Made by a program: the position numbers and the translations under genes
Assembly: GCF_018476905.1 (NCBI RefSeq)
Contig: NZ_JAHCVK010000001.1
Coordinates: 496,001 to 560,000, forward strand
Source of the DNA: Geomobilimonas luticola
GTDB taxonomy: Bacteria; Desulfobacterota; Desulfuromonadia; Geobacterales; Geobacteraceae
Reading direction: 5' to 3'
Length of the DNA: 64,000 bases
Shown: piece after piece, positions 24,142-32,638 of the stretch
How the letters are laid out: every line of letters begins with the position of its first letter
Numbering within the stretch: position 1 is the first letter of the stretch
The notes under the pieces: generated by a model
The model's database searches: none
What the model was told of the DNA's origin: nothing
What the model saw: only the letters and a program-made list of their open reading frames with translations

Positions 24142-25530
24142 ATGGATTTTCGGAAAACCGGGGAAACCCTTGCCGGTCTGGCCGTCGCCGCACTGATGGT
24201 TGCGCCGGCGGTTCTGGCGGTCGATCAGGCGCCACCGGCCAGGACGAAGGACGTCACGTCCTGTTCCGTCTGCCACAAGCCGGAAGCAGGGCAGCTGCGG
24301 GCGTTTTACGACAACGTGTCGATGAAGTCGCAATCGATCCAGCTCAGGCTGGACAGCGCCGCCGAGGTGGTCAGGTTCGACAAGACCACCCTGCGCGTCA
24401 ACGGCTCGACGCCGGACAACGTGGAGAAGTCGCTGCGCGGCATCAAGAAGGGGCACGAGGTGCGGGTCGCCTATGTGGAGGGTGCCGACGGCGTCAAGAG
24501 CATCTCGGAGATCTCCATCAAGCCCCCCATGAAGGTGCCGGCCGAGAAGCAGATGAACGTGGCGGAACTGGAAAAGCTACTGAAGGGGAATACGAAGTAC
24601 ACCCTGGTGGATGCCCGCCCCCCCATCAAGTTCCAGGAAGGGTCCATCCCGACCGCCATCAACATCCCGCTGCCGGCGTTTCAGAAGAACCTGGACAAGC
24701 TCCCAAGGGACAAGGGTGAGCTCCTGGTCTACTTCTGCGCCGGCGTCACCTGAGCGCTCAGCCCTTCCTCCGCCCGTGAGGCGGAGAAAATCGGTTACAC
24801 CAACGTCAAAATATTCCACGACGGCATTCCCGAGTGGAACAAGCGCAACTTTACCATCCTGAACGCCCGGGCCCTCAAGGAAGGGTGGCTCGACAAGGAC
24901 CTCTCCTTCGTGCTCCTGGATGTCCGCTCCGACAAGGAAGCCAGGGCAGGCTTCATCAAAGGCGCGGTGAACATTCCGGAGAAGGCCGTCGACGGCGCCC
25001 TCCCGTCGTTTCCGGACAAGGAGTTGAAGCCCCCCATCGTGGTCTACGACGCCAAGGGTGACGGTAGCGCCGAGAAGGTGGCGATGAAGCTTGTCGAAGC
25101 CGGCTACCCGGGGCCGCGGGTGCTGACCGGCGGCTTTGCCGCTTGGAAGGGTGCCGGATACGGGGTCGAAACGGGTACGCCGGCGACCAGGGTCGTCTAT
25201 GTCCCCAAACCGAAGGCCGGCAGCATTCCGGTGGCCGACTTCGAGGCCTTTGCCAGGGGCGTTCCGGCCGGTATTCAGATCATCGATGTCCGCACCCGTG
25301 AGGAGGTTGAGGAGACCGGCATGATCAGGGGGGCGGTCAACATCCCGGCCGAAGAGATCGTCTCGCGCCTGGCCGAAATCCCGAAGGACAGGGAGGTCGT
25401 CCTGCACTGCTCCACCGGTGCCCGGGCCGAGATGTCCTACACCATCCTGAAGGAGAAGGGGTACAACATCCGCTTCCTCGACGCCACCATCACGACCGAC
25501 AAGGATGGCACCTTCACGATCAAGAAATAA
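24142..25530 (+). CDS. Selenocysteine-containing triple-rhodanese exported protein with CxxCH motif
   Basis: The protein is 462 residues if TGA at 24751-24753 is read as selenocysteine (Sec204). It has a signal peptide (1-26), a CSVCH c-type-heme-like motif at 41-45, a small beta domain (about 50-130) and three rhodanese domains (about 140-235, 245-345, 360-450). The first active loop is C199-AGVT-Sec204, the CxxxxC layout of related rhodaneses with Cys replaced by Sec. The second domain has Asp303 at the catalytic position, while the third keeps Cys423. The frame continues without a break after the TGA and a SECIS-like hairpin follows. GGAGGAAGG precedes ATG 24142. The likely role is periplasmic sulfur or selenium transfer. 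Conventional annotation would truncate it at 24753 and start a false second gene. Confidence 0.85.
24751..24786 (+). promoter_or_regulatory. UGA codon with SECIS-like hairpin
   Basis: After TGA 24751-24753, CTCCGCC (24768-24774) and GGCGGAG (24780-24786) form a 7-bp stem over the loop CGTGA. The stem can be extended by TT/AA beyond a C-A mismatch. The apical loop lies 22-26 nt after the UGA, within the spacing used by bacterial SelB-dependent SECIS elements. The hairpin is also coding, as expected in bacteria. Confidence 0.75.
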
Positions 25531-25554
25531 CAAGCTTTGTCCCTAAGACGCGCG

Positions 25555-25592
25555 CGCCCCGGCAGGAAAACCTGCCGGGGCGTTGTCGTTTT
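25555..25592 (+). terminator. Terminator after the selenoprotein gene
   Basis: CGCCCCGGCAGG pairs with CCTGCCGGGGCG over an AAAA loop, followed by TTGTCGTTTT. Twelve perfect base pairs. Confidence 0.85.
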
Positions 25593-25633
25593 GATTCTCC
25601 TGGTCTGGTTCGCCAGTAGCTGAAAGGCAGCGA

Positions 25634-26848
25634 TCAGCCATCCCCCTGCAGCCGTTCCCGTTTGAGCAACTCCGGGAAGAGCCGCATCCAGATGAGGACG
25701 ACGACGAGGGTGCCGATGCCGCCGATGAGAGCGGCCGGGACGGCGCCGAACCAGGCGGCGGTGAGCCCCGATTCGAACTCCCCCAGTTCGTTGGAGGAGC
25801 TGACGAAGATGGCGTTGACGGCGCTCACCCGGCCCCGCATCTCGTCCGGCGTCTCCAGCTGGATAAGGGAGGCGCGGATGACGATGCTGATCATGTCGGC
25901 CCAGCCGAGGATGGCGAGGGCCGCGAAGGAGAGGAGGATGGAGCGGGAGAGGGCGAAGACGACGGTCATGGCGCCGAACAGGGCGACGGCGGCGAACATG
26001 ACCCGTCCGACCCTCTGGCGGAGGGGGTTGCGGGCCAGGTAGAGGGATGCGGCCAGCGCCCCCACGGCCGGCGCCCCCCTGAGCAGGCCGAGCCCCTCGG
26101 GGCCGGTGAGCAGGATGTCCCGGGCGTAGATGGGAAGGAGCGCCGTGGCACCCCCCAGGAGGACGGCGAACAAGTCGAGGGATACGGCGCCGAGGAGGAC
26201 GGGGCGGCTCCGGATGAAGCCGATCCCGGCGAAGACGGTTTTAATGCTTATGGGTTCCCGCGCGGGGGGGATTCGCCTGATCCGGATGCAGAGGATGGTG
26301 ACGGCGGCAAAGAGGAAGAGGATGAAGCTGGTGCCGTAGACCGCGGCGGGGCCGGCGAGGTAGAGGAAGCCCCCCAGCACGGGGCCGACGATGGTGGCCG
26401 CCTGCTTGACCCCGGAGCTGGCGGCTATGGCCTGGGGGAGGATCTCCGGTTCCGCCAGGGACGGGACCAGGGCGAGCATGGTGGAGTATTCGAAGGCGCG
26501 GCCGATGCCGATGGCGAGGACGAAGAGGAGGATGGTCTCCCGGCTCCCCCCGTGCAGGAGGGTGGTCGCGGCGAGGCCGGCCAGCGCCGCCGCCTCGGCC
26601 AGGAGGGCGAAGGAGACGATCCGCCGCCGGTCGTGGCGGTCGGCCAGGTGTCCCACGTAGAGGGTGAGGAGAAGTGACGGGATGAACTGGACGAGCCCCA
26701 CCAGCCCCAGATCCAGGGCGCGGTGGGTCAGCCCGTAGATCTGCCAGCCGACGGCGACACCCGCCATCTGGTAGGCCAGGGTCGCCGCGCCGCGGGCGGC
26801 GATGAAGAAGGCGAGCGGTCGGTGCTGCCGGAGCGAAAAGGGAGGCAT
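25634..26848 (-). CDS. MFS transporter (EntS-like exporter)
   Basis: This 404-residue protein has 12 hydrophobic segments. It carries LYVGHLADRHDRRRIV (loop 2-3 motif) and the MAGVAVGWQIYGLTHRALDLGLVGLVQF start typical of the EntS/MFS_3 group, which exports siderophores or drugs. NAIFVSSSNELGEFESGLTAAWFG near residue 345 is strongly conserved in that group. No siderophore genes are near, so the cargo is open. It stands alone between a terminator and the next minus-strand gene, with GAAGGGA upstream. Confidence 0.85.
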   Translation of the reverse strand: MPPFSLRQHRPLAFFIAARGAATLAYQMAGVAVGWQIYGLTHRALDLGLVGLVQFIPSLLLTLYVGHLADRHDRRRIVSFALLAEAAALAGLAATTLLHGGSRETILLFVLAIGIGRAFEYSTMLALVPSLAEPEILPQAIAASSGVKQAATIVGPVLGGFLYLAGPAAVYGTSFILFLFAAVTILCIRIRRIPPAREPISIKTVFAGIGFIRSRPVLLGAVSLDLFAVLLGGATALLPIYARDILLTGPEGLGLLRGAPAVGALAASLYLARNPLRQRVGRVMFAAVALFGAMTVVFALSRSILLSFAALAILGWADMISIVIRASLIQLETPDEMRGRVSAVNAIFVSSSNELGEFESGLTAAWFGAVPAALIGGIGTLVVVLIWMRLFPELLKRERLQGDG

Positions 26849-26923
26849 GGTCGGGTGTCGGGTCCCTTCGGTGCCGTGATGGTATACGGGGGCATCCTAT
26901 GCCAGTCCACGGCTCTTGTCCAG

Positions 26924-28027
26924 CTAGAGTTTGCCTGTCCCCGCCAGGGCGTGCCGCAGGTTCACCACGAAATCCTGGGCGTTGGTGAGGATGGCCCTCG
27001 CCTGTCCCGATCCGCGGTTGGCCAGCTTATCGGCGCCGAATTCGGACATGTCCACGATGTAGAAAAAGACCGGCCGCACGGTGCCGTCCTCCATCACCCG
27101 GTAGTCGGGGACCATATTGCCGGTGGCGATGGTGTGGAGCTGGGTCGCCACGGCGATGACGGTGGTGGTCCGGCGCGCCTGCTGGCGCATGGCGTCCTGG
27201 GCCTGGACCGTATCGGTGATCACCTCGGGAAGGGGGCCGTCGTCCCGTATGGAGCCGGCCAGGACGAAGGGGACGGAACGTCGGAGGCAGGCGGGGATGA
27301 TGCCGTCCCGGATATCCAGTTCGGCGACGGTCCGTGCCAGTGACCCCCGCCGGCGGACCTCGTTGATGGCGTCCAGGTGGTTGTAATGCCCGCCGGGAAC
27401 CAGGGCCTGGGTGTAGATGTCCTGGCCGAGGCCGGTGCGGAAGAGGGCCGCCTCCAGGTCGTGGGTGGCGAGGGCGTTCCCCGCCAGCAGGGCGTGGCAA
27501 TAGCCGTTCTCGATCAGCCACTGCATGGCGTCGCGGCTGTCCCGGTCGAAGGCGACGGCGGGCCCCAGCACCCAGAGAATGGAGCCCTGCTCCCGGTCGT
27601 GGCGGAGAATCTCGTACAGTTCGTCGTAGGAGCGGGAGAAGGGGGTCTCCCGGGTGCCGCGGGCGCGGAAGGCGAATTTCCCCTCCGTTGCCGTCCCGGC
27701 GGGATCGAAGCCGGTGGTGTGGACGTAGATCCCCTCCTCGCCGTTTTCACTCCGCCCCATGACCACCGGCTCACCCTGCCGGACGAGGCGGGGTTCCACC
27801 ACCCGGAGCCCGCCGGCATCAAGGAGCAGGACAGCGTCCATCCGGCTCTCCCCGGCCAGCAGCCACTCGCCGCTTCCCCGGTGGACGTACTCGGGGTGGT
27901 TGCTGGTGGCGTGGAAGCCGGGGGGGAGAACGCCGTCGGCGGGCGCCGGTGCGGTGCGGACCGCCGGTGCCGCGGCCAGGTCGGGGCGGGAGAAGTCGGG
28001 AGGGGTGTAGGAGGGAATGGCTGCCAT
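26924..28027 (-). CDS. TIGR00300-family protein, archaeal-type ornithine cyclodeaminase homolog
   Basis: This 367-residue protein matches the LOR/SDH-like C-terminal domain family found in archaea and some bacteria. Landmarks are GSILWVLGPAVAFDRDSRDAM, NGYCHALLAGNALATHDLEAALF, GGHYNHLDAINEVRR and VPFVLAGSIRDDGPLPEV. Archaeal members convert ornithine to proline using NAD; related domains act in arginine catabolism. The N-terminal 50 residues are Pro/Ala-rich. ATG 28027 has AGGAGG 6 bp upstream, and the longer frame to 28279 is discarded. It is divergent from the next gene, with which it may be functionally paired. Confidence 0.82.
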   Translation of the reverse strand: MAAIPSYTPPDFSRPDLAAAPAVRTAPAPADGVLPPGFHATSNHPEYVHRGSGEWLLAGESRMDAVLLLDAGGLRVVEPRLVRQGEPVVMGRSENGEEGIYVHTTGFDPAGTATEGKFAFRARGTRETPFSRSYDELYEILRHDREQGSILWVLGPAVAFDRDSRDAMQWLIENGYCHALLAGNALATHDLEAALFRTGLGQDIYTQALVPGGHYNHLDAINEVRRRGSLARTVAELDIRDGIIPACLRRSVPFVLAGSIRDDGPLPEVITDTVQAQDAMRQQARRTTTVIAVATQLHTIATGNMVPDYRVMEDGTVRPVFFYIVDMSEFGADKLANRGSGQARAILTNAQDFVVNLRHALAGTGKL

Positions 28028-28157
28028 GATGGCCTCCTGGGTGTGGGGGAGATGGGACAAGTAAAGCGCCGGACGAAGATTTGTCAAGGTGGGAGCGGGC
28101 GACAGCCGCCAATATGTGGTACGCTTATGGCGAGTAGATAAGGCCGAGGAGGATGCA

Positions 28158-29507
28158 ATGGAGAGAGGCAGGGCGAACCGCCCCACGCGGGTCATCATCA
28201 TGGGGGCGGCGGGGCGGGATTTCCACAACTTCAACTGCTGCTTCCGGGACAACCCCCTGTTCCGGGTGGTGGCGTTCACGGCGGCCCAGATCCCCTACAT
28301 CAGCGACCGGCGCTATCCCCCGACCCTGGCTGGGCCACTCTACCCCAAGGGGATTCCCATCCATCCCGAGGAACAACTCCCCGACCTGATCCGCCGCCAC
28401 AACGTCTGGCAGGTGGTCTTCGCCTACAGTGACATCTCCCACGAGCAGCTGATGCACACCGCTTCGCTGGTCCTCGCCTGCGGCGCCGATTTCCGTCTCA
28501 TCGGCCCGGACGCGACCATGCTGGCGAGCCGCCGGCCGGTGGTGTCGGTCTGCGCCGTCCGGACCGGTTGCGGCAAGAGCCAGGTGGTCCGCTATTTCTG
28601 CGATATCCTGCGGGAGCGGGGGATCCGGCCGGTGGTGGTGCGCCACCCCATGCCCTACGGCGACCTGGCCGCCCAGGCGGTGCAGCGCTTCGCGGAGCCC
28701 GCCGACCTGGACCGGTTCCACTGCACCATCGAGGAGCGGGAGGAGTACGAGCACCTGCTGGAGCACGGCGCCATCGTCTACGCGGGGGTCGACTACCGGC
28801 GGATCCTGCGCCGGGCCGAGAAGGAGGCTCAGGTTATCCTCTGGGACGGGGGGAACAACGACCTCCCCTTCTTCCGTTCCGACCTGGAGATCGTGGTGGC
28901 GGACCCTCTCCGCCCGGGGCACGAGACCTCCTGGTATCCCGGCGAGGTCAACTTGCGGCGGGCGCGGATCATCATCGTCAACAAGGTGAACGCCGCAGAG
29001 CCGGCGGCAGTGGAAGCGGTGGAGGCCGTGGCGAAGCGGGTGAACCCGGCGGCCATGGTGGTCCGGACGGCATCGCTCGTGACCGTGACCGACGGGGAAC
29101 GGCTTCGGGGGAAACGGGTGCTGGTGGTGGAGGACGGCCCCTCCGTCACCCACGGTTCCCTCCCGTCGGGGGCCGGCCTTGCGGCGGCCCGGCAGCACGG
29201 TGCGCACGTGGTGGACCCCCGCCCCTGGGCACGGGGGTCACTGGCCGGGGTCTATGCCGCATTCCCCCACGTAGGTCCGGTGCTTCCCGCCATGGGATAC
29301 AGCCCGGCCCAGGTGGCGGATCTGGCCGCCACCATAGCTGCAGTTCCATGCGATCTGGTGCTGGCGGCTACCCCCATCGACCTGAACAGGCTGCTGGCAA
29401 GCACGCGATCCATTATCCGCGTTTCCTATGCCATCAGCGAGATCGACGGGACTCCCCTGCGTGACGCCATCTGCGGGCTTCTGGATCGAACCGGCGGGTC
29501 GTACTGA
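28158..29507 (+). CDS. Cyclic 2,3-diphosphoglycerate synthetase-like GTPase (COG2403)
   Basis: This 449-residue protein starts with RVIIMGAAGRDFHNFN (about 11-26), a Rossmann-type motif. A P-loop follows in SVCAVRTGCGKSQVVRYFCDILR (about 150-172), and later VILWDGGNNDLPF and RARIIIVNKVNAAE, all typical of COG2403 predicted GTPases related to archaeal cyclic 2,3-diphosphoglycerate synthetase. Bacterial members have no settled function. GAGGAGGA fixes ATG 28158. It lies head-to-head with the ornithine cyclodeaminase homolog, sharing a 130-bp control region. Confidence 0.8.
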   Translation: MERGRANRPTRVIIMGAAGRDFHNFNCCFRDNPLFRVVAFTAAQIPYISDRRYPPTLAGPLYPKGIPIHPEEQLPDLIRRHNVWQVVFAYSDISHEQLMHTASLVLACGADFRLIGPDATMLASRRPVVSVCAVRTGCGKSQVVRYFCDILRERGIRPVVVRHPMPYGDLAAQAVQRFAEPADLDRFHCTIEEREEYEHLLEHGAIVYAGVDYRRILRRAEKEAQVILWDGGNNDLPFFRSDLEIVVADPLRPGHETSWYPGEVNLRRARIIIVNKVNAAEPAAVEAVEAVAKRVNPAAMVVRTASLVTVTDGERLRGKRVLVVEDGPSVTHGSLPSGAGLAAARQHGAHVVDPRPWARGSLAGVYAAFPHVGPVLPAMGYSPAQVADLAATIAAVPCDLVLAATPIDLNRLLASTRSIIRVSYAISEIDGTPLRDAICGLLDRTGGSY

Positions 29508-29535
29508 AGAATCCGTTGACTGCCGACCGTTTCTT

Positions 29536-29612
29536 CCCCCACCCACCCCTCCCCCGCTGGGGGAGGGCAAGGAGTTCTCCCCCCAGCGGGGGGAGGAAGG
29601 AGGGGGGACGTC
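29536..29612. repeat. GC-rich inverted repeat pair
   Basis: CACCCCTCCCCCGCTGGGGG is followed after a short spacer (GCAAGGAGTTCT) by the near-inverse CCCCCCAGCGGGGGGAGGAA. Each half is itself hairpin-forming. Located between the GTPase and srkA; noncoding, with no terminator T-run. Confidence 0.6.
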
Positions 29613-29730
29613 GAGTAGTCATGTTGCGAGTTCGTAGCAGCACGATACCCTTCTCCTTGGTTCCGGCGGCGATTGATGGTATGGTGGGGCAAATCGTACC
29701 GACCACGAATTCACAAGGGGACCGTGATCC

Positions 29731-30717
29731 ATGCCCGAGAGCCCGCACCCGTTCCAGACCCTCACCCCCGAGTTCATCATGGACGCCGTGGAGAGCCAGG
29801 GGTTTTGCTGCGACTGCCGCACCTTCCCCCTGAACAGCTACGAGAACCGCGTCTACCAGGTGGGGATCGAGGAGGGGCAGCCGCTCATCGCAAAATTCTA
29901 CCGTCCCGGCCGCTGGAGCGACCTCCAGATCCGGGAGGAGCACCGGTTCTGCCGGGAGCTGGCCGACCAGGAGCTTTCGGTGGTTGCCCCCTGGCGAAAC
30001 GGCGCCGGGGAGAGCCTCTTCCGCCACGGCGACTTCCTCTTTGCCCTCTATCCCCGCCAGGGTGGCCATGCTCCCGAATTCGACAACCTGGACAACCTGC
30101 TGATTCTCGGCCGGATGCTCGGCCGTATCCACAGCGTCGGTGCAGTCCATCCCTTCAAGCACCGGCCTGCCCTGGATGTCCGGAGCTTCGGCCATTCCAG
30201 CGTGGCCCTCATCGGCGAACGCTTCATCCCGACGGAGTACCGGGCCAGCTACGAGGCGGTGACCGGCCAGCTCCTCGCGGGGATCGAAGCGTGCTTTGCG
30301 GAGGCGGGACCGATCCGGCAGATCCGGACCCATGGCGACTGCCACGCCGGCAACATCCTCTGGCGCGGCGGCGTTCCCCACTTCGTCGATTTCGACGATG
30401 CCCGGACGGCACCGGCGGTGCAGGATCTCTGGATGATGCTTTCCGGTGACCGGCAGCGTCAGATCGCCCAGCTGGATGCGTTGTTGGAGGGATACCGGGA
30501 GTTCCACGACTTCGATAGCCGGGAACTGCGGCTTATCGAGGCGCTACGCTCCCTGCGCATGCTCCATTACGCCGCCTGGCTCGCCAGTCGTTGGGAGGAT
30601 CCGATTTTCCCCGGCACCTTCCCCTGGTTCAACACCGTCCGCTACTGGGGGGAGCATATTCTCCAATTGCGGGAACAGCTGGCGGTCCTCGACGAACCGC
30701 CGCTGGAGCTCCCCTGA
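29731..30717 (+). CDS. srkA: Stress response kinase A (YihE/RdoA family)
   Basis: This 328-residue protein kinase-like enzyme has the SrkA pattern: LNSYENRVYQVGIEEG near residue 35, LIAKFYRPGRWS, REEHRFCREL, then the catalytic loop THGDCHAGNILW (about 205-216) and DFDDAR. The D-x4-N and DFDD residues needed for phosphotransfer are present. SrkA phosphorylates Ser/Thr and limits stress-induced death in enterobacteria. The upstream repeat and a moderate AAGGGGA site precede ATG 29731. It ends 60 bp before the TPR protein. Confidence 0.9.
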   Translation: MPESPHPFQTLTPEFIMDAVESQGFCCDCRTFPLNSYENRVYQVGIEEGQPLIAKFYRPGRWSDLQIREEHRFCRELADQELSVVAPWRNGAGESLFRHGDFLFALYPRQGGHAPEFDNLDNLLILGRMLGRIHSVGAVHPFKHRPALDVRSFGHSSVALIGERFIPTEYRASYEAVTGQLLAGIEACFAEAGPIRQIRTHGDCHAGNILWRGGVPHFVDFDDARTAPAVQDLWMMLSGDRQRQIAQLDALLEGYREFHDFDSRELRLIEALRSLRMLHYAAWLASRWEDPIFPGTFPWFNTVRYWGEHILQLREQLAVLDEPPLELP

Positions 30718-30777
30718 GTTTTCGTGCCGTGGCTTCTCTGACGAAAGTTCGTACCCGGTGCCGGCAGGGAGGAAAAG

Positions 30778-31662
30778 ATGGAATTTCGATCCGGTTTTGT
30801 ACGGGTAATCGTGGCGCTTCTCCTGCTTGCCGGGGTTCCGGGGGGAGCGGAAGCGGGGGGTGCGTTTTCCTCCGATGGTGCCGCCTACCTGGCAAGGGAA
30901 GAGTATGCCAAGGCGGCCAGGGCCTTTTCCCAGGCCATCGGCCGTGGCGACAGGAGCGCCGGCGCCTATGCCGGTCTGGGGCGGGCCTATCTGAAGATGG
31001 GAGACAACCGGCATGCCACTGATATGGAACTGCTGGAAAAAGGGGCGGCGGCGCTGCGCACCGCCGAGGAACTGGATCCGTCGCAGGCGGAAACCCACTA
31101 TGACCTGGGTCTGACCTTGCTGGCGCTCGGTGACCGGCCGGGGACAGCCCGGGAAATCGAACATCTGAAACCGCTGGATCCGGGGCTGACCGCCACCCTT
31201 GCCCGCGCCCTGGAAGGTCATCGTCCCTCCCCTTCCTACCGGCTCATTGGCGAGAGCGGCCGGCCGGAAAAAAACGGGACCCCCGTCGTCGTCGAGGGGA
31301 ATACGGTCCTCGTCCCCGTCACCCTCTCCCTCGGCTCCCGGAGCGTCCAGGCGCGGCTGATCCTGGACACGGGGGCGAGCATCACCACCATCACCCCCCA
31401 GGTTGCTGCGCAGCTCGACATCAATCTCAACCAGGCCGTGTCCGGTGCCGTGCAGGTGGTGGGGGGAGGATTCGTGGAAGCACGGGGGGTGCGGCTCGAC
31501 CAGGTCGCAGTCGGACCCCACGCCAGGACGAAGATGAACGTGGCCATCATCGGCAACGGGAACCCGCGGGTCCCCTATGACGGCCTGCTGGGGATGGATT
31601 TCCTCCGGGGGCTCCATTACCATGTTGATTTCAGGAACCGGGTGATAAACTGGACCCCCTGA
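30778..31662 (+). CDS. TPR plus retroviral-type aspartyl protease domain protein, exported
   Basis: This 294-residue protein has a signal peptide (VIVALLLLAGVPGGAEAGG). Tetratricopeptide-like helices occupy about 30-140 (AAYLAREEYAKAARAFSQAI, AYAGLGRAYLKMGD, AETHYDLGLTLLALGD). An aspartyl-protease domain at about 165-294 holds LILDTGASITTI, whose DTGA is the active-site loop. The closing YDGLLGMDFLRG is the conserved flap-side motif of gag-pol-like proteases. The single DTG means it must dimerise to act. GGGAGG lies before ATG 30778. The substrate is unknown. Confidence 0.82.
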   Translation: MEFRSGFVRVIVALLLLAGVPGGAEAGGAFSSDGAAYLAREEYAKAARAFSQAIGRGDRSAGAYAGLGRAYLKMGDNRHATDMELLEKGAAALRTAEELDPSQAETHYDLGLTLLALGDRPGTAREIEHLKPLDPGLTATLARALEGHRPSPSYRLIGESGRPEKNGTPVVVEGNTVLVPVTLSLGSRSVQARLILDTGASITTITPQVAAQLDINLNQAVSGAVQVVGGGFVEARGVRLDQVAVGPHARTKMNVAIIGNGNPRVPYDGLLGMDFLRGLHYHVDFRNRVINWTP

Positions 31663-31697
31663 GAGGGGCGAAACGGGGAATTTCAGGGCATGAACAG

Positions 31698-31726
31698 AAA
31701 CGGCGGCCATCGGCCGCCGTTTCTTC
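31698..31726 (+). terminator. Terminator
   Basis: AAACGGCGGCC-ATC-GGCCGCCGTTT with trailing TTCTT; 11 perfect base pairs, able to act for both convergent genes. Confidence 0.8.
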
Positions 31727-31744
31727 GTGTCTTCCCGTTTCAGG

Positions 31745-32359
31745 TCACTGGACGGTGAACGACGTCTCCCGGGAGTCCTTGCCGCTGGCGGTGCTGATGG
31801 TGGTGGTTACCTTGTAGATCCCCTTTTTTGCATCCTGGGGGAGGAAGAGCGGAATGGTCGAGGTGTAAGTGCCGGCGGGATGGGAGACATTCACCGCCGG
31901 ATTTCCCACCAGCTCGTTGTTCAGCCTGATTTCGTGGGATTCGGTTATGGCAACCGGGGTGGTGGGTGTGGGTGACATCACCGCGTAGGTGGCCATCAGG
32001 TCGACCTTGTCACCTGGCTTCACGGTGGCGGGGGTTGCGGAGGAGTTCTCGATCCTCGTCATGATCCCCGCCGACGGCTGGTAGCCGTACTTGTTTGCCG
32101 TCTCGGCGGCGGTTTTCTTCTTGTCGACGGTGTAATTGCCGACCACACCCCCCACCAGCGCCCCGGCGAGGCCTCCGAGGAGCGCTCCCTTGGTCCGGGA
32201 TCCTTCGCCCGCCAGCAGTGCCCCTGCCAGTGCGCCTGTCGCCGCGCCGATGCCGGCTCCTTTTGCCGCTCCCTCATGACCTTCCGGAACGGTTGCACAG
32301 CTGGCTATCCCCAGGGTAAATGTGGCAAGCGTCACGAGTGCTGCAATTCTCAGGTTCAT
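31745..32359 (-). CDS. Lipoprotein with glycine zipper
   Basis: This 204-residue lipoprotein has a lipobox ending LGIASC (Cys21). A glycine-zipper stretch spans about 33-75 (GAGIGAATGALAGALLAG, then GALLGGLAGALVGGVVG), which usually spans or packs against the outer membrane. The C-terminal beta domain (about 100-204) contains TVKPGDKVDLMATYAVMSPT. ATG 32359 has GGAGGAAACAG upstream; the longer frame to 32581 is not supported. Such proteins act as envelope scaffolds; the specific partner is unknown. Confidence 0.82.
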   Translation of the reverse strand: MNLRIAALVTLATFTLGIASCATVPEGHEGAAKGAGIGAATGALAGALLAGEGSRTKGALLGGLAGALVGGVVGNYTVDKKKTAAETANKYGYQPSAGIMTRIENSSATPATVKPGDKVDLMATYAVMSPTPTTPVAITESHEIRLNNELVGNPAVNVSHPAGTYTSTIPLFLPQDAKKGIYKVTTTISTASGKDSRETSFTVQ

Positions 32360-32638
32360 CTGTTTCCTCCTGTCATGAGTTGATGCGTCGACAAACGCAC
32401 CGTGCCAATGCACCTGATTATGGGTGTCTTTGCCCCAGGAGGCCTTGATCGAAAAGAAGGAGATGACCAATCCTGCGTGGCGAACACACCGGGTACCGTG
32501 TCCCATAATTCTAATTGGTCGACCGTTGATGTCAACTCTGTCCGGACCCGTTCCCGGGAAGGGTGAAGGTTGCGGTTGCATTTGCCCGAAGAGCCCGTTA
32601 CGCTGTTTTCTGGTATGCGGAGAAGAGGGAGGAGAGCG

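Noticed and set aside
24751-24753. TGA as a nonsense mutation or frameshift making a pseudogene
   Set aside because: Reading continues in the same frame with conserved rhodanese sequence, no other lesion is present, and a SECIS-like hairpin follows at the right distance.
24910-25530. Separate gene starting MLLDVRSDKE
   Set aside because: It begins in the middle of a rhodanese domain, without an SD, and is the second part of the selenoprotein.
29536-29612. CRISPR-like array
   Set aside because: There is one inverted pair only, with no regularly spaced direct repeats; no CRISPR array is present in the window.
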